This document shows, piece after piece, positions 1 through 6,444 of a stretch of DNA of 12,448 nucleotides (within the stretch, counting starts at the first letter, position 1; the number at the start of each line of letters is the position of its first letter). The notes beneath the pieces are model-generated. The model was given only the letters and a program-made list of their open reading frames with translations. It was not told the DNA's origin and searched no databases. The position numbers and the translations under genes are program-made. This stretch comes from JAPLVS01 sp043809265 (lineage in GTDB: Archaea > Iainarchaeota > Iainarchaeia > Iainarchaeales > DTGL01), in the NCBI GenBank assembly GCA_043809265.1, contig JAZDDY010000041.1:1-12448 (forward strand), in the 5' to 3' direction.

Positions 1-417
1 CATTGCTGAAACTATTTTTGTCCTTGTGATGCGCTCGCCGAGCAATGGCCCTGCAAGGATGAAGACAAAAAAAGGGTAAACTGAATGCAGGAGCACAACG
101 TTCTGGACCGGCGCGAACTGGAATGCCCAGACATAGGTTATCGCGCCGATTGTCCAAAGCGTTCCCACAAAAAAATAATCCCTCAAATCCTTTTTAGTGA
201 GCGTGAACGCCTTTTTGTCCATGAAAGGCACTGTGGCGAGCAAAAATATGGCGCCGAAAAAAACCCTGTAAAACATTATTGTCATGAAATTCGCATTGCT
301 TCCTATGAATTTCACAAGAATTCCTACAGTCGCGATTCCCATTGAGCCTATTCCGAGCGCCAGATAGCTTTTCATTGGCGAAAATTGCCTTGCAACCTTG
401 CCAAGCAGGCCAGCCAT
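1..417 (-). CDS. EamA/DMT-family transporter, N-terminal part (truncated by window edge)
   Basis: The open frame runs from ATG at 417 down to base 1 with no stop, giving 139 residues of a longer protein. It is very hydrophobic, with about four membrane spans near residues 17-38, 43-60, 74-95 and 100-122. The pattern fits the first half of an EamA (drug/metabolite transporter) protein: a Gly-rich first helix, the stretch MFYRVFFGAIFLL, the stretch AFQFAPVQNVVLLHSVYPFF and then GPLLGERI before the fifth helix. Family members are usually about 300 residues with two EamA repeats and export or import small metabolites; the substrate cannot be read here. The start is supported by a TTTAAA box centred 27.5 bases upstream, consistent with a leaderless mRNA. 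It is divergent from the YgjP-like gene. Confidence 0.85.
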   Translation of the reverse strand, partial: MAGLLGKVARQFSPMKSYLALGIGSMGIATVGILVKFIGSNANFMTIMFYRVFFGAIFLLATVPFMDKKAFTLTKKDLRDYFFVGTLWTIGAITYVWAFQFAPVQNVVLLHSVYPFFVFILAGPLLGERITRTKIVSAM

Positions 418-441
418 AATCTAGGGTTGAAGCGATTGCCC

Positions 442-447
442 TTTAAA
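442..447. promoter_or_regulatory. Palindromic TATA-like box apparently shared by two divergent genes
   Basis: TTTAAA is its own reverse complement. Its centre (444.5) is 27.5 bases from the ATG of the minus-strand transporter (417) and 26.5 bases from a GTG (471) that can start the plus-strand metallopeptidase gene. Both distances match the leaderless spacing at other genes in this window. No other good TATA-like hexamer is visible between the two genes. That one box serves both directions is an inference from spacing. Confidence 0.55.
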
Positions 448-470
448 CGTTTGCGGCGGTTTTGGAATAT

Positions 471-1214
471 GTGAATGCCTTGGAAAAAGAACAGCGCAGC
501 ATTTTGCTTTCAGGGAAAGAAATAAACTTTTCAGTGCTCCGCAGCAGGAAAGCGCGCAGGCTCAAACTCCAGTTGAGCATCGAGGACGGCCTTGAAGTGG
601 TGGTTCCCGCAAGGGCAAGCGTTCCGTTTTCAATGGTTGAAAAATTCCTGGCCGAAAAGCAGGCCTGGATTTTGAAGCACCTTTCAAGGCTTGAAGCGGT
701 CGCAAGGGAATCAGAGGCCAGCAGGAATTCCCTTTTGTTCCTTGGAAAGGAAGCGCCGATTGAAATAATCGAATCGGAAAGGCTAACCGCAAAAGCAGCC
801 CCCAGAAAAGGAATTCTGCTCGTGAAAGTGCCCTTCGGGAAAAAATCCCTGGCAGGCAAAGCCATCACCGCATTCTATAAAAAGCAGGCGAAAATCATCA
901 TTTCAAAAATCGTTTCGGAAAAAGCCGCGCTCATGGGGGTTTCCTTCAGGCGCATTTCTGTCCGCGGGCAGAAAACCCGCTGGGGCTCGTGTTCAGGCAG
1001 GGGCACGCTTTCCTTCAACTGGCGCCTTGTCGCGGCGCCGCGCTCAGTGATAGAATACATTGCGGTGCACGAGCTCGCCCATGTGCGGCACAGAAACCAT
1101 TCAAAGGCGTTCTGGGCTGAAGTCGCCAAATACTTGCCGGGATACAAGGAACAGGAGCGCTGGCTGCGCAAAAACAAGCATGCGCTCAAGGCAAGGACTT
1201 CGTTCGGGCAATAA
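471..1214 (+). CDS. YgjP-like (DUF45) zinc metallopeptidase-family protein
   Basis: This member of the YgjP/DUF45 family (M48-like metallopeptidase fold) has 247 residues from GTG 471. Numbered from the alternative TTG 462, the zinc motif HELAH is at residues 203-207. It is followed by NHSKAFW with the third histidine at 213, and preceded by the family signature TRWGSCS at 172-178. The N-terminal part is the usual basic beta-rich YgjP region. The size is close to the usual 230-250. Family members are annotated as metal-dependent hydrolases, and the E. coli protein has been linked to UTP pyrophosphatase activity, so the substrate here is unknown. The start is uncertain: TTG 462, GTG 471 and TTG 480 are all in frame after a TAA at 444-446. 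I chose GTG because it lies 26.5 bases from TTTAAA. The deaminase gene follows after 33 bases with its own promoter. Confidence 0.85.
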   Translation: MNALEKEQRSILLSGKEINFSVLRSRKARRLKLQLSIEDGLEVVVPARASVPFSMVEKFLAEKQAWILKHLSRLEAVARESEASRNSLLFLGKEAPIEIIESERLTAKAAPRKGILLVKVPFGKKSLAGKAITAFYKKQAKIIISKIVSEKAALMGVSFRRISVRGQKTRWGSCSGRGTLSFNWRLVAAPRSVIEYIAVHELAHVRHRNHSKAFWAEVAKYLPGYKEQERWLRKNKHALKARTSFGQ

Positions 1215-1217
1215 CTG

Positions 1218-1225
1218 ATTTAAAA
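1218..1225 (+). promoter_or_regulatory. TATA-like box for the deaminase gene
   Basis: ATTTAAAA lies just after the stop of the metallopeptidase gene. The TTTAAA core centre (1221.5) is 26.5 bases before ATG 1248. No SD sequence precedes that ATG, so the message is probably leaderless. Confidence 0.55.
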
Positions 1226-1247
1226 CCAATGCCTTTAATCCTATTTC

Positions 1248-1727
1248 ATGCCTTCATTCAAGCCTGAAAAAAAATTCATGCTTTTGGCGATTGCAAAGGC
1301 CAGTGAGGGCATCCGCAAAGGCCAGACGCCTTTCGGCGCCTGCATTGTGCGCAGGGGAAAGGCTGTCGCGTGCGAGCATAATCGGGTCTGGGCCGACACC
1401 GACATAACAGCGCATGCGGAAATCGTTGCGCTCCGCAGGGCCTGCAAAAAACTCGGAAAACTCGATTTGTCTGACTGCGTTATTTATTCGACGCTTGAGC
1501 CCTGCCCAATGTGCTTTTCAGCAATCCATTGGGCGCGCATTCCCTTCATTGTTTACGGCGCCTCGATTGCGGACGCCAAGCGCGTCGGCTTCAACGAGCT
1601 CGAAATCTCGAATGAAAAAATGAAAAAATCCGGCGGGCTTGGGGTGAAGCTTGCAAAGGGATTCATGAAAAAGGAATGCGTTTCCCTCTTCAGGGAATGG
1701 GACGCGCGCAAGGGAAAGCCCTACTGA
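1248..1727 (+). CDS. Guanine-deaminase-like nucleobase/nucleoside deaminase
   Basis: This 159-residue protein belongs to the cytidine/deoxycytidylate deaminase superfamily. The zinc site is complete: HAE at 56-58 (zinc-binding His56, catalytic Glu58) and PCPMC at 85-89 (Cys86, Cys89). The context STLEPCPMCFSAIHWARI, the later stretch DAKRVGF and the C-terminal end in Lys-Pro-Tyr resemble bacterial guanine deaminase (GuaD) more than TadA, since GuaD also ends in a conserved Tyr that reaches the active site. The expected reaction is hydrolytic deamination of guanine to xanthine in purine salvage. A different base or nucleoside substrate is possible, so I give no symbol. The start is supported by the leaderless TATA spacing. 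The stop is one base from the stop of the convergent PspC gene. Confidence 0.85.
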   Translation: MPSFKPEKKFMLLAIAKASEGIRKGQTPFGACIVRRGKAVACEHNRVWADTDITAHAEIVALRRACKKLGKLDLSDCVIYSTLEPCPMCFSAIHWARIPFIVYGASIADAKRVGFNELEISNEKMKKSGGLGVKLAKGFMKKECVSLFREWDARKGKPY

Positions 1728-1728
1728 G

Positions 1729-2067
1729 TCAATTCCATTTCTCGGCCGGATTTCTTGGCACAACAATCCATGCAATAATGTAAAGCACTATCCCTAGGCC
1801 GCCCATGAAAGCCAGCAGAATCCAGAGCAGCCTTACTATTACCGGGTCTATGCCGGCATATTCTGCGACCCCTCCGCAGACCCCGCCCAAAACCCTTTCT
1901 TTTCCGCTCCTGTAGAGCCTTTTGGCTTCAGGGTTTTCGGATTGCCCGCTAAGTTCCTCGATTTTTTTCTCGGCTGTCCTACCGAGCGCTTCGACTTCCT
2001 CGCCGAAATCCCCGGCCCTCCTTTCGAGGGAATCAGCGATTTTTGATTTATTTTTTGAGCGCGCCAT
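1729..2067 (-). CDS. PspC-domain membrane protein
   Basis: The protein has 112 residues from ATG 2067. The first 50 residues are charged and helical (Lys/Glu/Arg-rich). They are followed by a textbook PspC domain: RLYRSGKERVLGGVCGGVAEY, then DPVIVRLLWILLAF and a hydrophobic span ending IIAWIVVPR. In bacteria PspC takes part in the phage-shock envelope-stress response; in archaea the domain is common but its role is poorly defined. The frame is open up to 2109, but ATG 2067 is chosen because a perfect AGGAGG (2080-2075) sits 7 bases before it. The gene follows the unrecognised 296-residue gene on the same strand by 55 bases but has its own TATA-like sequence. It faces the deaminase gene with one base between stop codons. 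Confidence 0.88.
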   Translation of the reverse strand: MARSKNKSKIADSLERRAGDFGEEVEALGRTAEKKIEELSGQSENPEAKRLYRSGKERVLGGVCGGVAEYAGIDPVIVRLLWILLAFMGGLGIVLYIIAWIVVPRNPAEKWN

Positions 2068-2074
2068 TCCCTTT

Positions 2075-2119
2075 CCTCCTGTTGAAATCCAAAACAAATA
2101 ATCAAGCAAAAGCCTTAAG
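2075..2119 (-). promoter_or_regulatory. PspC gene promoter and strong ribosome binding site
   Basis: On the minus strand CTTAAG (2119-2114) could serve as TATA box, giving a transcript start near 2090 and a leader of about 23 bases. Within that leader AGGAGG (2080-2075) is an ideal SD sequence 7 bases before ATG 2067, and it decides the start. This is the strongest SD in the window. Confidence 0.6.
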
Positions 2120-2122
2120 TTC

Positions 2123-3013
2123 TTATTTCGCCTTCGGAAGCAGCCCTAGGTCTTCCTCCAAAAGCTCTTGCACGCGCTTCCTGTTCGGATTCAAATAGGG
2201 GTTTGTTTTCGGGCCGGGATGGAGATAGCGGTCCCTTATTTTCGAATAAACAGGCGAATCCTTCCTGTAAGGGTTTTTTGCGTCAACAGGCGAAACCGGG
2301 TAATAAGGCAGCCTTAATTGCAGGCCTCTTCTCAGCGCAGGCTTGTGCCCTGCAATCAGTTTTTCGCAGATTGCCTCATACCAGGGTATGCCCAGCAGTT
2401 TTTCTGCCCTGCGCATGCCTGCCCCGGGAATGCCCTGGATGAACTCAACGGCTATTTCGTTCGGTTCGCCTGCATCGAACCTGAAAAAGCCTATTTCGCC
2501 CACTCCTTTAGAGTAAAGCACAAAGACTTCTTTCACAGGGTAAAGCGGGGGGAACACATTCGGGTTTGCGACAATTATGGAGCGCTTGAACCTTAGCCTG
2601 TACATCTTGCCTGCCCTGCCTGTTTCAGGCTTCAGGATGCTAAAAAGCAGTTCAATTCTGCCCAACCCCCTAAAGGGGGTGTTTGGCTGAAGTTTGCTTC
2701 TTGAAATGCCGCGTGCGAATTCCGCAACCTGCCCCAAAAAATATGCTCGGCTGTCAAAAGGCAGGGGTTTGGATTCTTCAACCATCCTTTCAAGGCTTTC
2801 GCAGGCTTCAGTTCTTGCATTTTCAGGCACTCTTCGGCTTGCCTTCAGCTCTTCTATTGCGGCAAGCGCGTTTTTCAGCCTGTGCTCAGAATATTTCCTT
2901 GCGACAAAAGACCTGCGCCCAAGGACTTCCCTTATTGCGCCAGGGCGGATGGTTTTCGGCAAGGGAATTTTTTTCGCCTTCGGCGCCACGGCCTTCTTTG
3001 CAGGCTGTTTCAT
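2123..3013 (-). CDS. Unrecognised 296-residue protein
   Basis: I do not recognise the family. From ATG 3013 the protein has 296 residues. Residues 1-30 are a Lys/Ala/Pro-rich basic tail and about 30-110 are predominantly helical and charged. The middle (roughly 135-205) looks like an alpha/beta domain with alternating hydrophobic strands (RSIIVANP, EVFVLYSKG, EIGFFRFDAGE, EIAVEFIQGIPG). The last 70 residues are rich in Pro, Tyr and Arg (for example LRLPYYPVSP and GPKTNPYLNPNRK). No signal peptide or membrane span is seen. The frame is open to ATG 3034, but ATG 3013 lies 26.5 bases from a TTAAAT box, so the shorter start is preferred. The PspC gene follows 55 bases downstream, so co-transcription is possible. 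The many basic residues could suit nucleic acid or ribosome binding, but that is speculation. Confidence 0.75.
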   Translation of the reverse strand: MKQPAKKAVAPKAKKIPLPKTIRPGAIREVLGRRSFVARKYSEHRLKNALAAIEELKASRRVPENARTEACESLERMVEESKPLPFDSRAYFLGQVAEFARGISRSKLQPNTPFRGLGRIELLFSILKPETGRAGKMYRLRFKRSIIVANPNVFPPLYPVKEVFVLYSKGVGEIGFFRFDAGEPNEIAVEFIQGIPGAGMRRAEKLLGIPWYEAICEKLIAGHKPALRRGLQLRLPYYPVSPVDAKNPYRKDSPVYSKIRDRYLHPGPKTNPYLNPNRKRVQELLEEDLGLLPKAK

Positions 3014-3036
3014 TATGTAATCCTGCAATGGCATTA

Positions 3037-3042
3037 ATTTAA
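3037..3042 (-). promoter_or_regulatory. TATA-like box for the unrecognised 296-residue gene
   Basis: On the minus strand this is TTAAAT, within GTTAAATTAA. Its centre (3039.5) is 26.5 bases from ATG 3013 and overlaps the alternative upstream ATG 3034. That overlap argues against the upstream start being used. Confidence 0.5.
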
Positions 3043-3057
3043 CTTTTTCGGGCTATC

Positions 3058-3070
3058 CCGCTAGAAGCGG
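3058..3070. repeat. Short inverted repeat between divergent promoters
   Basis: CCGCT and AGCGG flank a three-base spacer. The repeat sits in the 132-base gap between the divergent starts at 3013 and 3146, between the two TATA-like boxes. It could be a small operator, or chance; with only five bases per arm it is weak. Confidence 0.25.
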
Positions 3071-3115
3071 CTAAAGTGAAATGCGGTTTGAAAGGCACAA
3101 TGTTTTTCATTCTTC

Positions 3116-3123
3116 TTTAAATA
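3116..3123 (+). promoter_or_regulatory. TATA-like box for the HAD phosphatase gene
   Basis: TTTAAATA has its TTTAAA core centred 27.5 bases before ATG 3146. There is no purine-rich SD before that ATG, so a leaderless message is likely. Confidence 0.55.
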
Positions 3124-3145
3124 AACTGCCCTGCTAATTTCTATC

Positions 3146-4123
3146 ATGCCTGAAAAAGCCGATAGAGTGCGGGGTTTTGCAGTGGCAAAGGCTTTGGGCA
3201 GGCTCGCAGGCGAAGCCGCTTTGTTTGCAGGCAGGCGCGCCGGAAACAGGTCAGGGCTCAGGGGCGCTTTGCGGAGAACAGGAAAAATTGCCGTAATCGA
3301 CATGGATGAAACCCTGCTCACCGCGAACACAATCCTGGAAATTTTCAAATTGAAGTTTGGCGAAGCCGAAGGCACCAGGATCATAAAAGGCTACATGAAT
3401 CTTGTGAAAAAAGGCCATTGTTCTTCGGACCAGGCACTGCTGATGGGCTATGAGCGCATTATCAGGGAAGGTGTTTTCGTGAAGGATGCGGAAGCGCTTG
3501 TTGAAAAAATGGAAAAAGAAGGAAAGGTAAGAGCTGACATTGTCGAAGTCGCCGGAGCCCTTAAAGCCGAAGGAAAAACTGTCGTGCTTGCCTCAAGGAT
3601 GTCTGAAACGATTGCCGGCTTGCTGGCAAAGCGTTACGGCTTTGATTTCGGGATAGGGACAAGGGAGCGCATTGACAAAAATGGAAAGGTTTTGAAAGTC
3701 GAGGAGCTTGTCGGGGAAAAAACAGGTTTTGTGGGCTTAAAGAATGCCGGGAAAAAAGGCCAGGCAAGGCCTTACCGCACCATCACAAAACTTGAAAAAG
3801 TAAGCAAAGTCCTGGAAAGCGCAGGAATTCCGACCAGGCCGAAAGACATGGTGATTGTGAGCGACGGCTACGACGACATAAAGGCATTCAGGCAGGCAGG
3901 AGTAAGCATTTTATTGGTTCCCTCAAGCGAAAGGCGCGGTTTTGCCCAGCGCGTTTCAATGAGGCTAAGGCTAGCCGACGCCATTGTAAGGCCAGGTCCT
4001 GAAATGCAGGCAGAACTCAGATTGCGCCTTGGCAATCCAAGAACCGCAGGCATGACCAAAAGGCGCTTCAGGAAAGAGTTGTTCAAGAGTGCCGGTGCAA
4101 GAAAGCAGCAGAGAAGGATTTGA
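3146..4123 (+). CDS. HAD-superfamily phosphatase, phosphoserine-phosphatase-like, with basic tails
   Basis: This 325-residue protein has the HAD motifs in order. DMDETL starts at residue 52 (nucleophile Asp52, general acid Asp54), ASR has Ser150 as motif II, the Lys-rich stretch near 200-215 should supply motif III, and SDGYDD at 239-244 is motif IV. A helical cap lies between motifs I and II (about 60-125), as in the SerB-like (HAD-IB) group, where the usual protein is 200-230 residues. The added parts are a 47-residue Arg/Ala/Gly-rich N-terminus without the features of a secretion signal, and an Arg/Lys-rich C-terminal tail of about 35 residues. It probably hydrolyses a phosphomonoester in the cytosol. 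Phosphoserine is possible but not shown, and no serine-pathway gene is nearby. It is divergent from the 296-residue gene and the lipoprotein gene follows downstream. Confidence 0.8.
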   Translation: MPEKADRVRGFAVAKALGRLAGEAALFAGRRAGNRSGLRGALRRTGKIAVIDMDETLLTANTILEIFKLKFGEAEGTRIIKGYMNLVKKGHCSSDQALLMGYERIIREGVFVKDAEALVEKMEKEGKVRADIVEVAGALKAEGKTVVLASRMSETIAGLLAKRYGFDFGIGTRERIDKNGKVLKVEELVGEKTGFVGLKNAGKKGQARPYRTITKLEKVSKVLESAGIPTRPKDMVIVSDGYDDIKAFRQAGVSILLVPSSERRGFAQRVSMRLRLADAIVRPGPEMQAELRLRLGNPRTAGMTKRRFRKELFKSAGARKQQRRI

Positions 4124-4169
4124 CTGTTTTGCGCCGGCCTTTTGCGCAGATTTCGAACTCACTTAAGCC

Positions 4170-4176
4170 TTTTTTT
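4170..4176 (+). terminator. T-run, probable terminator of the HAD gene
   Basis: Seven T residues lie 47 bases after the HAD stop codon and before the promoter of the lipoprotein gene. Archaeal RNA polymerase commonly stops at such T-runs without a hairpin. The rest of 4124-4269 holds the lipoprotein promoter and no other clear feature. Confidence 0.4.
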
Positions 4177-4221
4177 CAGCCCACTGTTTTGCCCTGGTTG
4201 CGGCAGTTCCAAATCCAAGTC

Positions 4222-4263
4222 TTTTTAAAAAGATTATTTCTGCTACATAAAAAACCAGGGGGG
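4222..4263 (+). promoter_or_regulatory. Promoter and ribosome binding site of the lipoprotein gene
   Basis: TTTTTAAAA (4222-4230) is a strong TATA-like box with its TTTAAA core centred at 4226.5, placing the transcript start near 4253. The predicted short leader holds AGGGGGG (4257-4263), 6 bases before ATG 4270. This arrangement selects 4270 over the open frame that begins further upstream at 4120. Confidence 0.6.
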
Positions 4264-4269
4264 CTTGAA

Positions 4270-4785
4270 ATGAAGCGTTTTTTGATTGCAATAAGTTTGG
4301 TAATTTTGATAGTTTTCTGGAGCGGGTGCAGCCAGCCGCCTGCAGGGCCGGCAGGCCAGGGAGGCCAAGCAGGCCAGGACATGCAGGTCAAGGCAAGCGG
4401 CAAGGTTGATTGCACAATGCTTACAGGCGACGACGCCAAGGCAACGCTCGGCTTGGCTAAAGTGGATGAAACAATGGCATTGCAGACTGCATCCATGTGC
4501 ACAAAGCAATTGACCGGATTCACTGGTTCTGTGCCGACCACCACAATGTCTTTCAGCGTCATAGAGTCAGGGGCAGACCCGGCCTATCAGGGAGCGGCCC
4601 CGCCTGTCATTTTGGGCCAGTTGTGCAAGGACAAGCCTTCGCTCGGCCTGGGCGACTATGCTTCATGCAATTTTTCCACCCAGATTTCCTTTGGCAGGGG
4701 CAATTACATTATTTTACTTACCTGCCCGCAGTGCTCTGAAGAAAATGCAGTGAAGCTTGCCAAACTCGTGCTCGGCAGGGTCTGA
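4270..4785 (+). CDS. Small secreted lipoprotein of unknown function
   Basis: The protein has 171 residues from ATG 4270. Residues 1-19 are a signal peptide (Met-Lys-Arg then a hydrophobic core) ending in a lipobox-like WSGC with Cys20 as the likely lipidated residue. Residues 22-37 are a Pro/Ala/Gly/Gln linker (PPAGPAGQGGQAGQ). The mature domain has six further cysteines at 48, 77, 119, 133, 152 and 155, the last two as CPQC, which may form disulfides outside the cell. The beginning of the domain (Cys-Thr-Met-Leu-Thr then LG) faintly recalls DUF3558-type lipoproteins, but I would not assign it. TrkH follows 160 bases later, separated by a likely terminator, so it is probably a single-gene unit. 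The in-frame extension back to 4120 is rejected. Confidence 0.8.
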   Translation: MKRFLIAISLVILIVFWSGCSQPPAGPAGQGGQAGQDMQVKASGKVDCTMLTGDDAKATLGLAKVDETMALQTASMCTKQLTGFTGSVPTTTMSFSVIESGADPAYQGAAPPVILGQLCKDKPSLGLGDYASCNFSTQISFGRGNYIILLTCPQCSEENAVKLAKLVLGRV

Positions 4786-4808
4786 AAAACGGATTTGCCG
4801 GGACAGGG

Positions 4809-4851
4809 AGGCAGGCGCTTCCCTGCCTTTTCCATTTTTTCAGGTTTTTTT
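4809..4851 (+). terminator. Hairpin plus T-runs after the lipoprotein gene
   Basis: AGGCAGG (4809-4815) and CCTGCCT (4822-4828) form a perfect 7-base-pair stem with a 6-base loop, 24 bases after the stop codon. T-rich sequence follows directly, with T6 at 4835-4840 and T7 at 4845-4851. In an archaeon the T-runs alone could terminate; the stem may add 3'-end stability. Confidence 0.6.
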
Positions 4852-4895
4852 CATTTCCATAATCATTGAAAAATCCTTTTATGCAGAGTTTTAGG

Positions 4896-4938
4896 TTAAA
4901 GATTGGGTTTTAAGGCTTTGAAAACATGCTTTTGGGGG
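4896..4938 (+). promoter_or_regulatory. trkH promoter region and ribosome binding site
   Basis: Two TATA-like candidates, TTAAA (4896-4900) and TTTTAA (4908-4913), lie upstream of a GGGGG run (4934-4938). The run is 7 bases before TTG 4946 and acts as SD. A TGA in frame at 4919-4921 excludes starts further upstream, and no ATG or GTG alternative lies between, so TTG 4946 is the best start. Confidence 0.5.
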
Positions 4939-4945
4939 CGTCAGC

Positions 4946-6403
4946 TTGGCCGAATTAAACAGGGACGATTTATTTACAATCCTGAAAATCATTTCGAACA
5001 TCCTGCGCTTCATGGGCCTATTCATCCTGGTTCCGCTGGCTGTCGCGGTCTTTTACAGCGAAGAGGTTTTCATACAGCTGTTCCTTGCGATGGTTGCGCT
5101 CCTTGTGGTGCCTTTTTCCGCAATTTATGCCAATATTCCTGATGGCGAAGTGTCGGCAAAGCACGCAATCATCTCGATTGCTGTCTGCTGGTTTTTGCTC
5201 GGCTTTATAGGCTCAATCCCCTACCTTGCCAGCGGCTTTTCTGCAGTCAACGCTTTTTTTGAAAGCGTTTCAGGCTTCAGCACCACCGGCCTTACAATGG
5301 TGCCGGACCCACAGGTTCTTTCGCCGACGCTCGGCTTCTGGCGCGCCTATACGCAGTGGCTCGGCGGCTTCGGGATAGTTGTGCTGGCATTGATGTTTTT
5401 TGAAAAGCCGAAAACAGCCAAAGAACTGTTCTTTGCTGAAGGCAGGTCGGAAGACTTTTACAGCAATGTCTTCAAAATCGCAAGGATGATAATGGCGATA
5501 TACCTTCTTTACACGGCTTTAGGCATAATCCTGTACCTGTTCGCAGGGCTCTCCTTGTACGATGCAATACTCCATTGCTTTACTGCCCTTGCCACCGGCG
5601 GCTTTTCCACCAGGGCAAATGGGGTCGGGGAATTCGGCATGCCTGCAATGATTGCGACCCTTATAATAATGACCTTGGGCGGGATAGGCTTCATTTCCCA
5701 CATGGACCTTTTGAAAGGCAAGCTCAGGGCATTTTTTGCCAATCCGGAAATAAAATTCTTTTTCATTATTATAGCCATTTCAACACTCCTTATTTTTGTG
5801 CAGGCATTCTTCTACCAGACATTCCATTACTTCGATTTCTTTTTCTATGTTGTTTCTGCGCTCACCACAACCGGCGCAGGCACGTTTTTTGCTGTAGCTC
5901 AGATGCCGACATTTGCAATAACAATCATCCTGGTTCTGATGATTTTCGGCGCCGGTTACGGCTCGACCGGCGGCGCAATGAAATTGTGGCGTGTCCTTAT
6001 AGTCTTCAAGGCAATCCGCAGGGAAATCTACAAGGCATTGCTGCCCTCCAAAGCGGTTGTACCTGTAAGGCTTGGAGGCAGAATCGTGCCTGAAGAAACA
6101 GTCATGGCTGTGCTTTCCTTTGTTGCACTTTACATATTTGTTTTCATGGTGGGCACGCTCATCTTCATGTTTGTGCCGGCGCCTGCCGAACCCTACAATT
6201 ACAGCCTGCAGGAGGCGTCCTTCACTGTCGCCTCGGCGCAGGGCACAGTGGGCCTCGGCGTGATCCCGGTCGGCGATGTAAGATGGCTTGGCATGAATGA
6301 CATTTTAAAAATCCTCCTCAGCCTACATATGATATTGGGCAGGATGGAAATACTGCCTTTCTTTATCATGCTCAAAAGCTTCGGAATAATAAGGAAAATA
6401 TAA
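4946..6403 (+). CDS. trkH: TrkH-family potassium uptake channel subunit
   Basis: This 485-residue polytopic membrane protein has the four-fold pore repeat of TrkH/KtrB transporters. All four filter segments are visible with the glycine that marks K+ selectivity: TTGLT at 113-117, TGGFST at 217-222, TTTGAGT at 307-313 and GTVGLG at 433-438. The conserved GSTGGAMK loop (339-346) after the third pore segment and the ending LGRMEILPFF are also typical. The length matches the family (about 480-500). It moves K+ inward across the membrane and normally works with a cytosolic RCK-domain ring, here the product of the next gene 41 bases downstream. The start codon is TTG, set by the GGGGG SD. Confidence 0.95.
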   Translation: MAELNRDDLFTILKIISNILRFMGLFILVPLAVAVFYSEEVFIQLFLAMVALLVVPFSAIYANIPDGEVSAKHAIISIAVCWFLLGFIGSIPYLASGFSAVNAFFESVSGFSTTGLTMVPDPQVLSPTLGFWRAYTQWLGGFGIVVLALMFFEKPKTAKELFFAEGRSEDFYSNVFKIARMIMAIYLLYTALGIILYLFAGLSLYDAILHCFTALATGGFSTRANGVGEFGMPAMIATLIIMTLGGIGFISHMDLLKGKLRAFFANPEIKFFFIIIAISTLLIFVQAFFYQTFHYFDFFFYVVSALTTTGAGTFFAVAQMPTFAITIILVLMIFGAGYGSTGGAMKLWRVLIVFKAIRREIYKALLPSKAVVPVRLGGRIVPEETVMAVLSFVALYIFVFMVGTLIFMFVPAPAEPYNYSLQEASFTVASAQGTVGLGVIPVGDVRWLGMNDILKILLSLHMILGRMEILPFFIMLKSFGIIRKI

Positions 6404-6421
6404 GAATAGGGAAAATATAAG
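6393..6421 (+). repeat. Imperfect tandem repeat at the trkH-trkA junction, with a possible internal promoter
   Basis: GGAAAATATAAG occurs at 6393-6404 and again at 6410-6421, a 17-base period, and the trkH stop codon lies inside the first copy. TATAA in the second copy (6416-6420) is centred 27 bases before ATG 6445, the window's leaderless spacing. The downstream gene may therefore have its own promoter in addition to read-through from trkH. AGGTGA (6435-6440) before ATG 6445 also offers an SD with a short 4-base spacer. Confidence 0.4.
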
Positions 6422-6444
6422 GATGAAAAGGAAAAGGTGAAAAA

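Noticed and set aside
2068..2109. Upstream start for the PspC protein
   Set aside because: The perfect AGGAGG lies just before ATG 2067, and the extension would translate through the ribosome binding site.
4120..4269. N-terminal extension of the small lipoprotein to an upstream start
   Set aside because: It would bury the signal peptide 50 residues inside the protein. The TATA box, AGGGGGG site and lipobox all support ATG 4270.
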